The notes under the pieces: model-generated | What the model was told of the DNA's origin: nothing | Seen by the model: only the letters and a program-made list of their open reading frames with translations | Database searches by the model: none | Position numbers and translations under genes: made by a program | Assembly: GCF_001431625.1 (NCBI RefSeq) | Contig: NZ_LLXT01000112.1 | Coordinates: 1 to 35,199 of the forward strand | Direction: 5' to 3' | DNA length: 35,199 nucleotides | Source: Stenotrophomonas geniculata ATCC 19374 = JCM 13324 | Lineage (GTDB): Bacteria; Pseudomonadota; Gammaproteobacteria; Xanthomonadales; Xanthomonadaceae | Shown: piece after piece, positions 14,952 through 24,081 of the stretch | How the letters are laid out: every line of letters starts with the position of its first letter | How positions within the stretch are numbered: position 1 is the first letter of the stretch

Positions 14952-16175
14952 ATGGGCTTCAATGTCTCGCTGTCCGGCATCAATGCCGCCAACACCGACC
15001 TGAGCGTCACCGCCAACAACGTCGCCAACGTCAACACCGCCGGCTTCAAGCAATCGCGCGCCGAATTCGCCGACCTGTTCGCCTCCACCAGCTACGGCCT
15101 GTCGAAGAACCAGACCGGCTCGGGCGTCCGTGTTTCCAATGTCGCCCAGCAGTTCATTCAGGGCCACAATGAACAGACCGGCCGCAGCCTGGACATGGCG
15201 ATCTCCGGTGAGGGCTTCTTCACCATGAACATGAACGGCTCGCGCGTGTACTCGCGTGCCGGCAATTTCCAGACCGATTCCGCCGGTTACGTGATCAACC
15301 CGCAGGGCGCGCGCCTGCAGGTATTCGCGCCGAATGCCGATGGCACAAACTTCGATGCAGGCCGTCTGGTCGACCTGCAGCTACTGACCACCGACAGCCC
15401 GCCGAAGCAGACCAGCGAAGTGAAGGTCGGCTTCACCCTGCCGGCCAACGCCAAGCAGCCGACGGTCGCAAATTTCGATCCGACCGACTCCAACAGCTAC
15501 AACCATTCCAGCGGTGGCATCACCGTGTACGACTCGCTGGGCGTCAGCCATATCCAGGTCTCGTACTTCGTGAAGGGCGCCAATCCAAACGAGTGGACCG
15601 TGCACAACTACGTGGACGGCCAACCGGCCGGCACCCCGACCACGGTCGCCTTCGATAACAGCGGCAAGCTGACCACTCCGGCCAGCGGCAAGGTCAGCCT
15701 GGGCACGTTCACCCCGACCACCGGCGCCGGTCAGCTCAACATGACGCTGGATATCAGCGGCTCGACCCAGTACGGCGAGAAGTTCGCCCTGCGCAACACC
15801 CAGCAGGACGGCTACGCCGCCGGCAAGCTCAACGAAATCACCGTGTCGGAAACCGGCGTCGTCTATGCCCGCTATTCCAACGGCGACGACAAGCCATTGG
15901 GCCAGGTCGCACTGACCACCTTCAACAATACGCAGGGCCTGGAGCAGAAGGGCAACAACCTGTGGGTGGAAACCTTCGAGTCGGGTACGCCGCGCACCGG
16001 CATGCCGGACACCTCCAACCTCGGCAAGATCCAGGCCGGTTCGCTGGAAGCATCCACCGTCGACCTCACCGAGCAGCTGGTCAACATGATCACCGCGCAG
16101 CGCAACTTCCAGGCCAACGCGCAGATGATCACCACGCAGGACCAGATCACCCAGACCGTCATCAACATCCGTTGA
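14952..16175 (+). CDS. flgE: Flagellar hook protein FlgE
   Basis: A 407-aa hook subunit beginning MGFNVSLSGINAANTDLSV after an AGGAG site. The N-terminal D0 helix carries NNVANVNTAGFKQSRAEFAD, the centre has the glycine/threonine-rich D1-D2 domains, and the C-terminal helix reads LTEQLVNMITAQRNFQANAQ, which pairs with the N-terminus in the hook lattice. The length is typical. It sits in the flgB-flgF group. The frame is open upstream through flgD, but only this start gives a proper N-terminus. Confidence 0.96.
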   Translation: MGFNVSLSGINAANTDLSVTANNVANVNTAGFKQSRAEFADLFASTSYGLSKNQTGSGVRVSNVAQQFIQGHNEQTGRSLDMAISGEGFFTMNMNGSRVYSRAGNFQTDSAGYVINPQGARLQVFAPNADGTNFDAGRLVDLQLLTTDSPPKQTSEVKVGFTLPANAKQPTVANFDPTDSNSYNHSSGGITVYDSLGVSHIQVSYFVKGANPNEWTVHNYVDGQPAGTPTTVAFDNSGKLTTPASGKVSLGTFTPTTGAGQLNMTLDISGSTQYGEKFALRNTQQDGYAAGKLNEITVSETGVVYARYSNGDDKPLGQVALTTFNNTQGLEQKGNNLWVETFESGTPRTGMPDTSNLGKIQAGSLEASTVDLTEQLVNMITAQRNFQANAQMITTQDQITQTVINIR

Positions 16176-16207
16176 TGAGCTGCTGACCCTGTCACGGAAC
16201 TCCCCGC

Positions 16208-16957
16208 ATGGATAAAGCCCTCTACGTGGCGATGACCGGTGCCCGCGCCTCCCTGCAGGCGCAGGGTACGCTCAGCCACAACCTCGCCAATTCGGACACC
16301 CCTGGCTTCAAGGAAGCGCTGGCCAACACCGAAGCCTTCCCGATCAAGGGGCCGGGCTTTGCCTCGCGGGTGGATGCGCTGCACGTCGACGCCGGATTCA
16401 ACCGCACGCCTGGCGCGCAGCACATCACCGGCAAGCCGCTGGATCTGTCCCTGCAGACCGGCACCTGGCTGGCGGTGCAGTCCAGCGATGGCAGCGAGGC
16501 GTACACGCGCGGCGCGGCGTTGTCGGTCACGCCGAACGGCCAGCTGGTGACCTCCAGCGGCCGTCCGGTACTGGATGACAACAACAACCCGATCGCCATT
16601 CCGCCCTACCAGGCGATGGAAATCGGTGCCGACGGCACGCTCTCGATCATCCCGCAGGGCGAAGGCCCGCAGACCATGGCGCAGATCGGGCGCATCAAAG
16701 TAGTGCAGGCACCGGACGAGCGCCTGGAGCGTGGCCTGGATGGCCTGTTCCGCAATACCGATCCACGCCAACCGTTTGCGCCGGCACAGGGCACGGCCGT
16801 GCACAGCGGCCAGCTGGAAGGCAGCAACGTGGATGCCGCCGGCGCGCTGGTGCAGATGATCCAGCTGCAGCGCCAGTACGAAATGCAGGTGCAGGTGATC
16901 AAGCACGGCGACGAGAACGCGCGCAGCGCCAACAGCATGCTGCGCCTGGGCAGCTGA
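16208..16957 (+). CDS. flgF: Flagellar proximal-rod protein FlgF
   Basis: A 249-aa rod protein starting MDKALYVAMTGARASLQAQG. The rod motif appears as LSHNLANSDTPGFKEAL, and the C-terminal helix as VDAAGALVQMIQLQRQYEMQ. FlgF forms the part of the proximal rod between FlgC and the distal rod FlgG. It is the last gene of the first half of the cluster; 102 bp containing a separate sigma-54 promoter follow before flgG. Confidence 0.95.
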   Translation: MDKALYVAMTGARASLQAQGTLSHNLANSDTPGFKEALANTEAFPIKGPGFASRVDALHVDAGFNRTPGAQHITGKPLDLSLQTGTWLAVQSSDGSEAYTRGAALSVTPNGQLVTSSGRPVLDDNNNPIAIPPYQAMEIGADGTLSIIPQGEGPQTMAQIGRIKVVQAPDERLERGLDGLFRNTDPRQPFAPAQGTAVHSGQLEGSNVDAAGALVQMIQLQRQYEMQVQVIKHGDENARSANSMLRLGS

Positions 16958-16987
16958 CGGAATTCCGGCGCCGGCTGATGCCGGCGC

Positions 16988-17003
16988 TGGCACACCGCTT
17001 GCA
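16988..17003 (+). promoter_or_regulatory. Internal sigma-54 promoter before flgG
   Basis: TGGCACACCGCTTGCA, with GG at 16989-16990 and GC at 17001-17002; one spacer base differs from the flgA and flgB sites. It allows flgGHIJKL to be made independently of flgBCDEF. Confidence 0.9.
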
Positions 17004-17059
17004 CACCCGCATTCAAGGGCCGCACCTCGCGGCCGGCTTCACCAGACAGGACACCGAAG

Positions 17060-17845
17060 ATGAACCAGGCATTGTGGATCGCGAAAACCGGACTGGATGC
17101 GCAGCAGATGCGCATGTCGGTGGTTTCCAACAACCTCGCCAACACCAACACCACCGGCTTCAAGCAGGACCGTGCCAGTTTTGAGGACCTGCTGTACCAG
17201 CAGGTGCGCCAGCCCGGCGGCTCTTCGTCGGCGCAGACCCAGTTGCCGACCGGCCTGCAGCTCGGCACCGGCGTGCGCGTGGTCGCCACCGCCAAGAATT
17301 TTGAACAGGGCGGCCAGCAGCAGACCGGCCGCGCCCTGGACGTGATGGTCAACGGCCGCGGCTTCTTCGAAGTTCAGATGCCTGATGGCAGCTCGGCCTA
17401 CACCCGTGATGGCTCGTTCAAGATCAACCAGGACAGCGAGCTGGTCACCAACAGCGGCTACCCGGTGCAGCCGGGCATCCAGATTCCCGAAGGCGCACAG
17501 TCGGTGACCATCGGGACCGACGGCACCATCAGCGTGAAGATGGCCGACGGTGCGGCGTCGGTGGAAGTGGGTGCGCTGACCCTGACCGATTTCGTCAATC
17601 CGGCTGGCCTGCAGGCCCGCGGCGAGAACCTGTTCCTGGAGACCACCGCTTCCGGTCCGGCACAGAACGGCAACCCCGGGCTCAACGGCCTCGGCACCGT
17701 GGTGCAGGGCGCGCTGGAAGGCAGCAACGTCAACGTGGTGGAAGAGCTGGTGTCGATGATCGAAACCCAGCGCGCCTACGAAATGAACGCCAAGGCGATC
17801 TCCACCACCGATTCGATGCTCGGCTACCTCAACAACAAGCTCTGA
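17060..17845 (+). CDS. flgG: Flagellar distal-rod protein FlgG
   Basis: A 261-aa distal-rod subunit starting MNQALWIAKTGLDAQQMRM. The N-terminal motif SNNLANTNTTGFKQDRASF is followed by a stretch including DLLYQQVRQPGG, the FlgG-type insertion that makes the rod straight and stiff compared with the hook. The C-terminal helix reads VNVVEELVSMIETQRAYEMN. First gene behind the internal sigma-54 promoter; flgH follows after 22 bp. Confidence 0.96.
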   Translation: MNQALWIAKTGLDAQQMRMSVVSNNLANTNTTGFKQDRASFEDLLYQQVRQPGGSSSAQTQLPTGLQLGTGVRVVATAKNFEQGGQQQTGRALDVMVNGRGFFEVQMPDGSSAYTRDGSFKINQDSELVTNSGYPVQPGIQIPEGAQSVTIGTDGTISVKMADGAASVEVGALTLTDFVNPAGLQARGENLFLETTASGPAQNGNPGLNGLGTVVQGALEGSNVNVVEELVSMIETQRAYEMNAKAISTTDSMLGYLNNKL

Positions 17846-17867
17846 CCGGCCCAACCGGGAAACTGCC

Positions 17868-18560
17868 ATGTCGCCCATTTCCAACTTCGCCCGCACTGCC
17901 CTCGCCTGCGCCGTGGCCGCCCTGCTCGGTGGCTGCGTGATCGCCGGCGACGTGCGTCCCTACCCGACGATGGCACCGATCCAGCCGATCATGCCGCCGC
18001 AGGCACAGCCGACCGCGGGTGCCATCTATGCCGCCGGCCCGACCCTGCAGCTGTATTCGGACCGCCGCGCACGCGATGTTGGCGACCTGCTGACCATCAC
18101 CCTGCTGGAAAACACCACCGCGCAAACCAGTGCGAATACCGCAACCAACAAGGAATCGAACCTGAGCCTGGGCACGCCGTCCATTCTCGGCGCGCCGGTC
18201 ACCCTCGGCGGCAAGGACATCCTGAGTGCCACGGCCAAGGGCGCGCGTGACTTCACCGGCAAGGGCAACAGCGCGCAGAGCAACCGCCTGCAGGGCAGCG
18301 TCACGGTCACCGTGGTCCAACGCCTGCCCAACGGCAACCTGGTGGTACAGGGACAGAAGAACCTGCGGCTGAACCAGGGTGATGAACTGGTGCAGGTGCA
18401 GGGCATCGTCCGCCCAGGCGACATCAGCCAGGACAACACCATTCCGTCCAGCCGAGTGGCCGAGGCCCGCATCGTCTACGGCGGCCGTGGCCCCGTCGCG
18501 CAGTCCAACGCGATGGGCTGGCTGAGCCGCTTCTTCAACTCCGGCCTGACGCCGTTCTGA
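17868..18560 (+). CDS. flgH: Flagellar L-ring lipoprotein FlgH
   Basis: A 230-aa outer-membrane lipoprotein. The N-terminus is a lipoprotein signal peptide ending in the lipobox LLGGC, with Cys23 as the lipidation site. The mature region carries FlgH hallmarks: [37 protein letters not shown] and [14 protein letters not shown]. It forms the L-ring around the rod in the outer membrane. The end FFNSGLTPF is a common FlgH terminus. flgI begins 2 nt after the stop. Confidence 0.95.
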   Translation: MSPISNFARTALACAVAALLGGCVIAGDVRPYPTMAPIQPIMPPQAQPTAGAIYAAGPTLQLYSDRRARDVGDLLTITLLENTTAQTSANTATNKESNLSLGTPSILGAPVTLGGKDILSATAKGARDFTGKGNSAQSNRLQGSVTVTVVQRLPNGNLVVQGQKNLRLNQGDELVQVQGIVRPGDISQDNTIPSSRVAEARIVYGGRGPVAQSNAMGWLSRFFNSGLTPF

Positions 18561-18562
18561 GT

Positions 18563-19699
18563 ATGGCCATGAAACTCTTTCTCACTTCCTCCTGGCAGCG
18601 CTGCGTGGCGTCGTTCGCCGCGCTGATGCTGCTGGCCGTGACGGCGCCCGCCAGTGCCGAGCGCATCAAGGACCTGGCCCAGGTCGGCGGCGTTCGCGGC
18701 AACGCGCTGGTGGGCTATGGCCTGGTGGTCGGCCTGGATGGCAGCGGCGACCGCACCAGCCAGGCTCCCTTCACCGTGCAGAGCCTGAAGAACCTGCTCG
18801 GCGAGCTGGGCGTCAACGTACCGCCGAACGTCAACCCGCAGCTGAAGAACGTGGCCGCCGTGGCGATCCACGCCGAACTGCCGCCGTTCGCCAAGCCGGG
18901 CCAGCCGATCGACATCACCGTATCCTCCATCGGCAATGCGGTCTCGCTGCGTGGCGGCTCGCTGCTGATGGCGCCGCTGCGTGGTGCCGACGGCCAGATC
19001 TACGCCATCGCCCAGGGCAACCTGATCGTCGGCGGCTTTGGTGCGCAGGGCAAGGATGGTTCCCGTGTCTCGGTGAACGTGCCCAGCGTCGGCCGCATCC
19101 CCAACGGTGCCACGGTTGAACGCGCCCTGCCCGATCCACTGGCCAACGGCGGCGACATCACCCTGAACCTGCACAACAACGACTTCACCACGGTCTCGCG
19201 CATGGTCGCTGCACTCAACAATGCCTTCGGCGAAGGCGCAGCGCGTGCGGTCGACGGCGTGACCGTGGCGGTCACCGCGCCGACCGATCCGGGCGCACGC
19301 ATCGGCCTGCTGGCGCGCATCGAGAACCTGGAACTGACCCCCGGCAGCGCCCCGGCCAAGGTGGTGGTCAATTCGCGCACCGGCACCGTGGTCATCGGCC
19401 AGCAGGTGCGCGTGGGACCGGCTGCGATCTCGCATGGTTCGCTGACCGTGACCATCCAGGAAAACACCAACGTCAGCCAGCCCAATGCGCTGTCCGGCGG
19501 CCGCACCGTGGCCAGCCCGCAGTCGACCATCACCGCCACCAACGACGGCAGCCGCATGTTCAAGTTCAGCGGCGGCACCACCCTGGACGAGATCGTGCAC
19601 GCGGTGAACGCCGTGGGCGCAGCACCAGGTGATCTCATCGCGATCCTGGAAGCCCTGAAGCAGGCCGGCGCCCTGAGTGCCGAGCTCGAGGTGATCTGA
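18563..19699 (+). CDS. flgI: Flagellar P-ring protein FlgI
   Basis: A 378-aa periplasmic ring protein with a Sec signal peptide cleaved after PASA (about residue 32), followed by the family signature [20 protein letters not shown] and [11 protein letters not shown]. The C-terminus [20 protein letters not shown] and [12 protein letters not shown] is also characteristic. Translation may start at ATG 18563 (MAMKLF) or ATG 18569 (MKLF); both give a sound signal peptide and neither has a strong ribosome-binding site, which suggests coupling to flgH. It assembles the P-ring in the peptidoglycan with help from FlgA. Confidence 0.95.
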   Translation: MAMKLFLTSSWQRCVASFAALMLLAVTAPASAERIKDLAQVGGVRGNALVGYGLVVGLDGSGDRTSQAPFTVQSLKNLLGELGVNVPPNVNPQLKNVAAVAIHAELPPFAKPGQPIDITVSSIGNAVSLRGGSLLMAPLRGADGQIYAIAQGNLIVGGFGAQGKDGSRVSVNVPSVGRIPNGATVERALPDPLANGGDITLNLHNNDFTTVSRMVAALNNAFGEGAARAVDGVTVAVTAPTDPGARIGLLARIENLELTPGSAPAKVVVNSRTGTVVIGQQVRVGPAAISHGSLTVTIQENTNVSQPNALSGGRTVASPQSTITATNDGSRMFKFSGGTTLDEIVHAVNAVGAAPGDLIAILEALKQAGALSAELEVI

Positions 19700-19700
19700 T

Positions 19701-20900
19701 ATGCGCATCAATCCCGCATTCGATCTGCACCCGGCGCAACAGAACGATCCGGCCAAGATCGACAAGGTCGCGCGCCAGCTGGAAGGCCAGTTCGCGCAGA
19801 TGCTGGTCAAGAGCATGCGTGACGCCAGCTTCGGCGACTCGCTGTTCCCCGGCGAAAACAAGATGTTCCGCGACATGTACGACCAGAAGATTGCCGAGGC
19901 GATGACCCGCGGCAAGGGCCTGGGCCTGTCCGGCATGATCAGCCGCCAGCTGTCCGGGCAGGCCGCCGAGGGTCCGGCGCTGGATACCCGCGTGGATCCG
20001 GCCAAGGCCAGCCGTGCTTACCAGCTCAATGCACCGGCCAAGCCGGCACCGTCGCTGCCATTGGAAGATGGCAGCCAGGCCGTGCGCCTGCTGCAGCAGT
20101 TGGCCGCCGGTGCACAGCAGGGTACACAGGCGGCTGTCGCGCCGATGGAGCAGGCCCTGGACCTGATCGCCGGCCGTGAGAGCAGCAGCATGCACCGCTC
20201 GCTGGGCACCGAGGATCCGTACATCGGCAGCCTGCAGGGCGAGGACTGGGCCGCCAGCAGCGACCAGTGGTCGGCCACCGCCAGCAACCGCGGCACGGCC
20301 ATCAGCCCAGCCGATGCGATGGCCACGCGCACCGCCGTCGCCCAGCTGGGCGAACACACCCCGGAAGGTTTCGTTGCCAGCATCTGGCAGCACGCACAGA
20401 GCGCAGCCAAGGAGCTGGGCGTGGATGCCCGCGCCCTGGTCGCCCAGGCGGCGCTGGAAACCGGCTGGGGCAAGCGCCACATCAAGCATGCCGACGGCAG
20501 CACCTCGCACAATCTGTTCGGCATCAAGGCCAATGGCTGGAACGGCCAGCGCGCCACGGCCGGCACCCACGAATATGTCGATGGCGTGCGGCGCAACGAG
20601 ACCGCCAGCTTCCGCGCCTACAGTTCGCCGGCCGAGAGCTTCGCCGACTACGTGCGCCTGCTGAAGACCAGCCCGCGTTACCAGCAGGCCCTGCAGGCCG
20701 GCACCGACGTGCAGGGCTTCGCCCGCGGCCTGCAGCGCGCCGGCTATGCCACCGATCCACGCTATGCGGCCAAGATCGCCGCGATCGCCGGCGGACCGAC
20801 CATCGAGCGCGCCGTCAGCGCCGTCGCCGATGCCGGCTCGCGCCTTGGCCAGACCTTCGCCAGCACCGCAACTGCGGCGCTGGGTATCACTCGTCGTTGA
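19701..20900 (+). CDS. flgJ: Flagellar rod-cap muramidase FlgJ
   Basis: A 399-aa bifunctional protein. The N-terminal rod-capping domain (about residues 1-100) has KIDKVARQLEGQFAQMLVK and MFRDMYDQKIAEAM. A low-complexity linker (about 100-215) is longer than in E. coli FlgJ. The C-terminal glucosaminidase domain (about 215-365) shows AKELGVDARALVAQAALETG and WGKRHIKHADGS, with the catalytic glutamate in LETGWGK, then SHNLFGIKANGW. It caps the growing rod and cuts peptidoglycan so the rod can pass. It starts 1 nt after the flgI stop. Confidence 0.94.
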   Translation: MRINPAFDLHPAQQNDPAKIDKVARQLEGQFAQMLVKSMRDASFGDSLFPGENKMFRDMYDQKIAEAMTRGKGLGLSGMISRQLSGQAAEGPALDTRVDPAKASRAYQLNAPAKPAPSLPLEDGSQAVRLLQQLAAGAQQGTQAAVAPMEQALDLIAGRESSSMHRSLGTEDPYIGSLQGEDWAASSDQWSATASNRGTAISPADAMATRTAVAQLGEHTPEGFVASIWQHAQSAAKELGVDARALVAQAALETGWGKRHIKHADGSTSHNLFGIKANGWNGQRATAGTHEYVDGVRRNETASFRAYSSPAESFADYVRLLKTSPRYQQALQAGTDVQGFARGLQRAGYATDPRYAAKIAAIAGGPTIERAVSAVADAGSRLGQTFASTATAALGITRR

Positions 20901-20908
20901 GGAACCCC

Positions 20909-22789
20909 ATGTCCAGCGTACTTTCCACCGGTACCGGTGCCCTGCTCGCCTTCCAGCGTGCATTGGCGACCACCAGCCACAACGTCGCCAACATCAACAC
21001 CCCCGGCTACAGCCGGCAGAAGGTCGACTTCGCCACGTCTGATCCGCAGAACTACGGCTTTGGGGACGTTGGCAGCGGCACCCGCATCACCGACATCCGC
21101 CGCGCTGCCGACCAGCTGGCCATCTCGCGCCTGCTCGACAGCAGCGGTGAGCTGGCGCGCCTGAAGCAGCTCTCCGGCATGGCCGACCGGGTGAATGCCC
21201 TGTTCTCGGACCCGGCCACGAATGTCGCCGGCTCCTGGTCCAACTTCTTCGATGCCGTCAGCGGCCTCTCGTCGAACGCGGCCGGCACGGCCGATCGGCA
21301 GAGCCTGCTCGATGGTGGCAAGGCCTTGGCAAGCCGCTTCGTGCAGCTCAACACGCAGATGAACAACCTCGGCAGCGAGGTCAACAACGGACTCATCGCC
21401 GGTGCCACGGAAGTCAATCGCCTGGCGCAGGAGATTGCGCAGATCAACGGAGCCATCGGCACCAACATCGCCAATGCTGCGCCGGACCTGCTTGATCGCC
21501 GCGATCAGCTGATCTCGCAGCTGATCGGCTACACCGGAGGCACCGCCGTTGTCCAGGACGGTGGCGTGATGAACGTCTACACCGCTGGTGGCAATGCGCT
21601 GGTGGTGGGCACGACGGCGTCCAAGGTCACCACGGTGACCGATCCGTACCAGCCCGAGCGCCTGCAGCTGGCGCTGGAGACACAAGGCAATATCATCACG
21701 CTCGACCCCAAGGCTGTGGGCGGAAAGATCGGCGGCATGCTGGAGTTCCGCGACACCGTGCTGACCCCGGCCCAAGCCGAACTCGGCAAGCTCGCCGTCG
21801 GCCTGGCCGAATCCTTCAACCAGGCCCACCACCAGGGCGTCGACCTGTACGGCAAGATGGGGGGCGACTTCTTCAACATCGGCAACCCGCGCGTTACGCC
21901 CAACGCGGGCAATACCGGAACCGGCAGCCTCAGCGCGACCTACGGCGACCTGTCCAAGCTCGAGGCACAGAACATCGTCCTCAAGTTCGATGGAACCCAG
22001 TGGCAGGCCACCCGCGCCGACACGGGTGCCACCGTTGCACTGACGGGCACTGGCACCGCTGCCGATCCGCTGGTGATCAATGGCGTCAAGCTGGTGGTCG
22101 GTGGCACCCCGGCGGCCAATGATCGTTTTCTGCTGCAGCCCACGGCGGGCGTGGCCGGGAGCCTCGAAACCGCCATCACCGATCCCTCCCGCATCGCTGC
22201 CGCTGCTGCGGTCAAGGGCACGGCTGCATTGGCCAACACGGGCACCGGGAAGCTGACGGGCGTCACCGTCAACGACGCGTCGAATCCGAACCTGCGCGAC
22301 CCCGCCGCAATCGTATTCACCTCGGCGACCACCTACACCATCAACGGTGGGCCGCCGCAGACCTATACCCCAGGCCAGACCATCAGCGCCAATGGTTGGA
22401 GCTTCGTGCTGGACGGTGCGCCGAAGGTCGGCGACACCTTCAGCATCAGCCCTGCCCCTGCAGGTTCGTCGGACAACAGCAATGCGGCAAAGCTGGCCAA
22501 GGTCGAGGACGCCAAGGCATTCAACGGGGGCACCGTCACGCTCAACGGAGCGCTTGGTGGATTGACAACGCAGGTGGGTGCCGCTGCACGCTCGGCCGAG
22601 TACTCGCTGGACGCACAGCAGGTCATCACGGACAAAGCCCAGGCCGCGCGCGACGAGATCTCCGGCGTCAATCTGGATGAGGAAGCGGCTGACATGCTGC
22701 GTCTGCAACAGGCCTATCAGGCCGCCTCACAGCTGATCTCCACCGCCGACAACATGTTCCAGACCATCCTGGGAGCCGTCCGTCGATGA
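20909..22789 (+). CDS. flgK: Hook-filament junction protein 1 FlgK
   Basis: A 626-aa protein starting MSSVLSTGTGALLAFQRALA, with the axial-family motif TSHNVANINTPGYSRQKVDF and the C-terminal helix EEAADMLRLQQAYQAASQLI, both needed for packing at the junction. The middle is variable and rich in G, T and A. It sits on top of the hook and starts filament growth; its export chaperone is FlgN. AGGA lies 7 nt before ATG 20909. The frame is open upstream within flgJ, but the axial N-terminus fixes the start. No FliA site is seen before it, so expression appears to come from the flgG promoter. Its stop overlaps the flgL start by 4 nt. Confidence 0.95.
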   Translation: MSSVLSTGTGALLAFQRALATTSHNVANINTPGYSRQKVDFATSDPQNYGFGDVGSGTRITDIRRAADQLAISRLLDSSGELARLKQLSGMADRVNALFSDPATNVAGSWSNFFDAVSGLSSNAAGTADRQSLLDGGKALASRFVQLNTQMNNLGSEVNNGLIAGATEVNRLAQEIAQINGAIGTNIANAAPDLLDRRDQLISQLIGYTGGTAVVQDGGVMNVYTAGGNALVVGTTASKVTTVTDPYQPERLQLALETQGNIITLDPKAVGGKIGGMLEFRDTVLTPAQAELGKLAVGLAESFNQAHHQGVDLYGKMGGDFFNIGNPRVTPNAGNTGTGSLSATYGDLSKLEAQNIVLKFDGTQWQATRADTGATVALTGTGTAADPLVINGVKLVVGGTPAANDRFLLQPTAGVAGSLETAITDPSRIAAAAAVKGTAALANTGTGKLTGVTVNDASNPNLRDPAAIVFTSATTYTINGGPPQTYTPGQTISANGWSFVLDGAPKVGDTFSISPAPAGSSDNSNAAKLAKVEDAKAFNGGTVTLNGALGGLTTQVGAAARSAEYSLDAQQVITDKAQAARDEISGVNLDEEAADMLRLQQAYQAASQLISTADNMFQTILGAVRR

Positions 22790-23994
22790 GCAGCCGAATT
22801 TCCACCGGGATGATGTTCAACCAGTCGGTGTCACTGATGCTCGCCAAGCAGTCGAAAATCAGCAACCTGGAACAGCAGATCGCGACTGGCAGCAAGATCA
22901 CCTCCGCCAAGGACGACCCGGTTGCTGCGGGTACGGCCGTCGGCCTGGACCGCGTCGTGGCAGGGCTCGAGCAGCTCGGCAAGAACGCCAGCAGTGTGCA
23001 GAACCGACTTGGCCTGCAGGAGAACGCTCTGGCACAGGTCAATGAGCTGATGTCGCGCGCCGTGGAGCTGAGCATCCAGGCCAACAGCCCGGTGCCCAAG
23101 GCCAGTGACCTCAAGGCCATCGTGAGCGAGCTGAAGACCATCCAGGAAAGCCTGCTGTCGCTGGCCAACTCCCGGGACGGCAGCGGCCGCTATCTCTTCG
23201 GTGGCAGCAACGATGCTGACGCCCCGTTCCAGCGGAGCGGCGGCACCGTGACCTACAGCGGCGACCAGAACCAGCGGCAGGTGGAGGTTGCGCCCGGCCA
23301 GCTGGTCTCCGACGCCCTGCCCGGCAGCGAGATCTTCATGCGCATCCCCACCGGCGATGGCCGTGTGGATGCCAGCGCCGCTGCCGGCAACACCGGCAGT
23401 GGCCTGTTGACCTCGGTCAGCCGTGACGGCAGCGGCAGCTGGGCCGGTGGCACGCTCAACGTCCGCTTCACCGGCACTGCCGAAGGCGCCTATGAGGTGG
23501 TTGATGGCAGCGGCACGGTGGTCGGCAGCGGCACCCACAAGCCCGGCGAAGACATCGTCGTTGGCGGCGTGCGCATGCGCATCGAAGGCAAGCCAGCCGC
23601 AGGTGATCAATTCAACGTCAGCGACGCGGGTAGCCGCGACATCTTCTCCACCCTGGACAAACTGGTCGCCGCACTGGAATCCGACCCGTCCACTGAAAGC
23701 CAGCGCACGGCGTTGCAGAACACCCTGCAGTCCAGCATCCGCGACCTCAACCGGGCCTCGGAAACGATGATCGACGCCCGCGCCAAGGGCGGCGCCCAGC
23801 TGGCCGCCATCGATACCGCAGCCAGCGCCCGCGAAGCCACTGCCGTCACCGTCAAGAGCACGCTCTCGACGATGCGGGACCTCGACTACGCCGATGCCAT
23901 CGGCCAATACAAGCTGGAGACCGCCGCACTTCAAGCCGCCCAGACGATCTTCAGCCAGATGCAGGCGATGTCCCTGTTCAACAAGATCCGCTAG
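22786..23994 (+). CDS. flgL: Hook-filament junction protein 3 FlgL
   Basis: A 402-aa flagellin-like junction protein starting MSSRISTGMMFNQSVSLMLA, with the flagellin-family motif EQQIATGSKITSAKDDPVAA at the N-terminus and SLFNKIR at the C-terminus. It adapts the FlgK ring to the filament. It overlaps flgK by ATGA and is the last gene of the flgG-flgL group; the first flagellin gene follows after 87 bp with no terminator that I can see. Confidence 0.94.
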   Translation: MSSRISTGMMFNQSVSLMLAKQSKISNLEQQIATGSKITSAKDDPVAAGTAVGLDRVVAGLEQLGKNASSVQNRLGLQENALAQVNELMSRAVELSIQANSPVPKASDLKAIVSELKTIQESLLSLANSRDGSGRYLFGGSNDADAPFQRSGGTVTYSGDQNQRQVEVAPGQLVSDALPGSEIFMRIPTGDGRVDASAAAGNTGSGLLTSVSRDGSGSWAGGTLNVRFTGTAEGAYEVVDGSGTVVGSGTHKPGEDIVVGGVRMRIEGKPAAGDQFNVSDAGSRDIFSTLDKLVAALESDPSTESQRTALQNTLQSSIRDLNRASETMIDARAKGGAQLAAIDTAASAREATAVTVKSTLSTMRDLDYADAIGQYKLETAALQAAQTIFSQMQAMSLFNKIR

Positions 23995-24026
23995 TCCCTT
24001 TCCCCGTTCCATCCGCCTTCCAGCAC

Positions 24027-24040
24027 GGCGCGCCCCGCGC
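24027..24040 (+). promoter_or_regulatory. Weak sigma-54-like element before the first flagellin gene
   Basis: GG (24027-24028), 10 nt, GC (24039-24040) within CGGCGCGCCCCGCGCC. The spacing is right but the rest is poor and the region is GC-rich, so this could be chance. No FliA site is visible in 23995-24081. Confidence 0.25.
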
Positions 24041-24081
24041 CTTCCACAACGAAACATACCGAGCAACCACGGAGAAGCACC

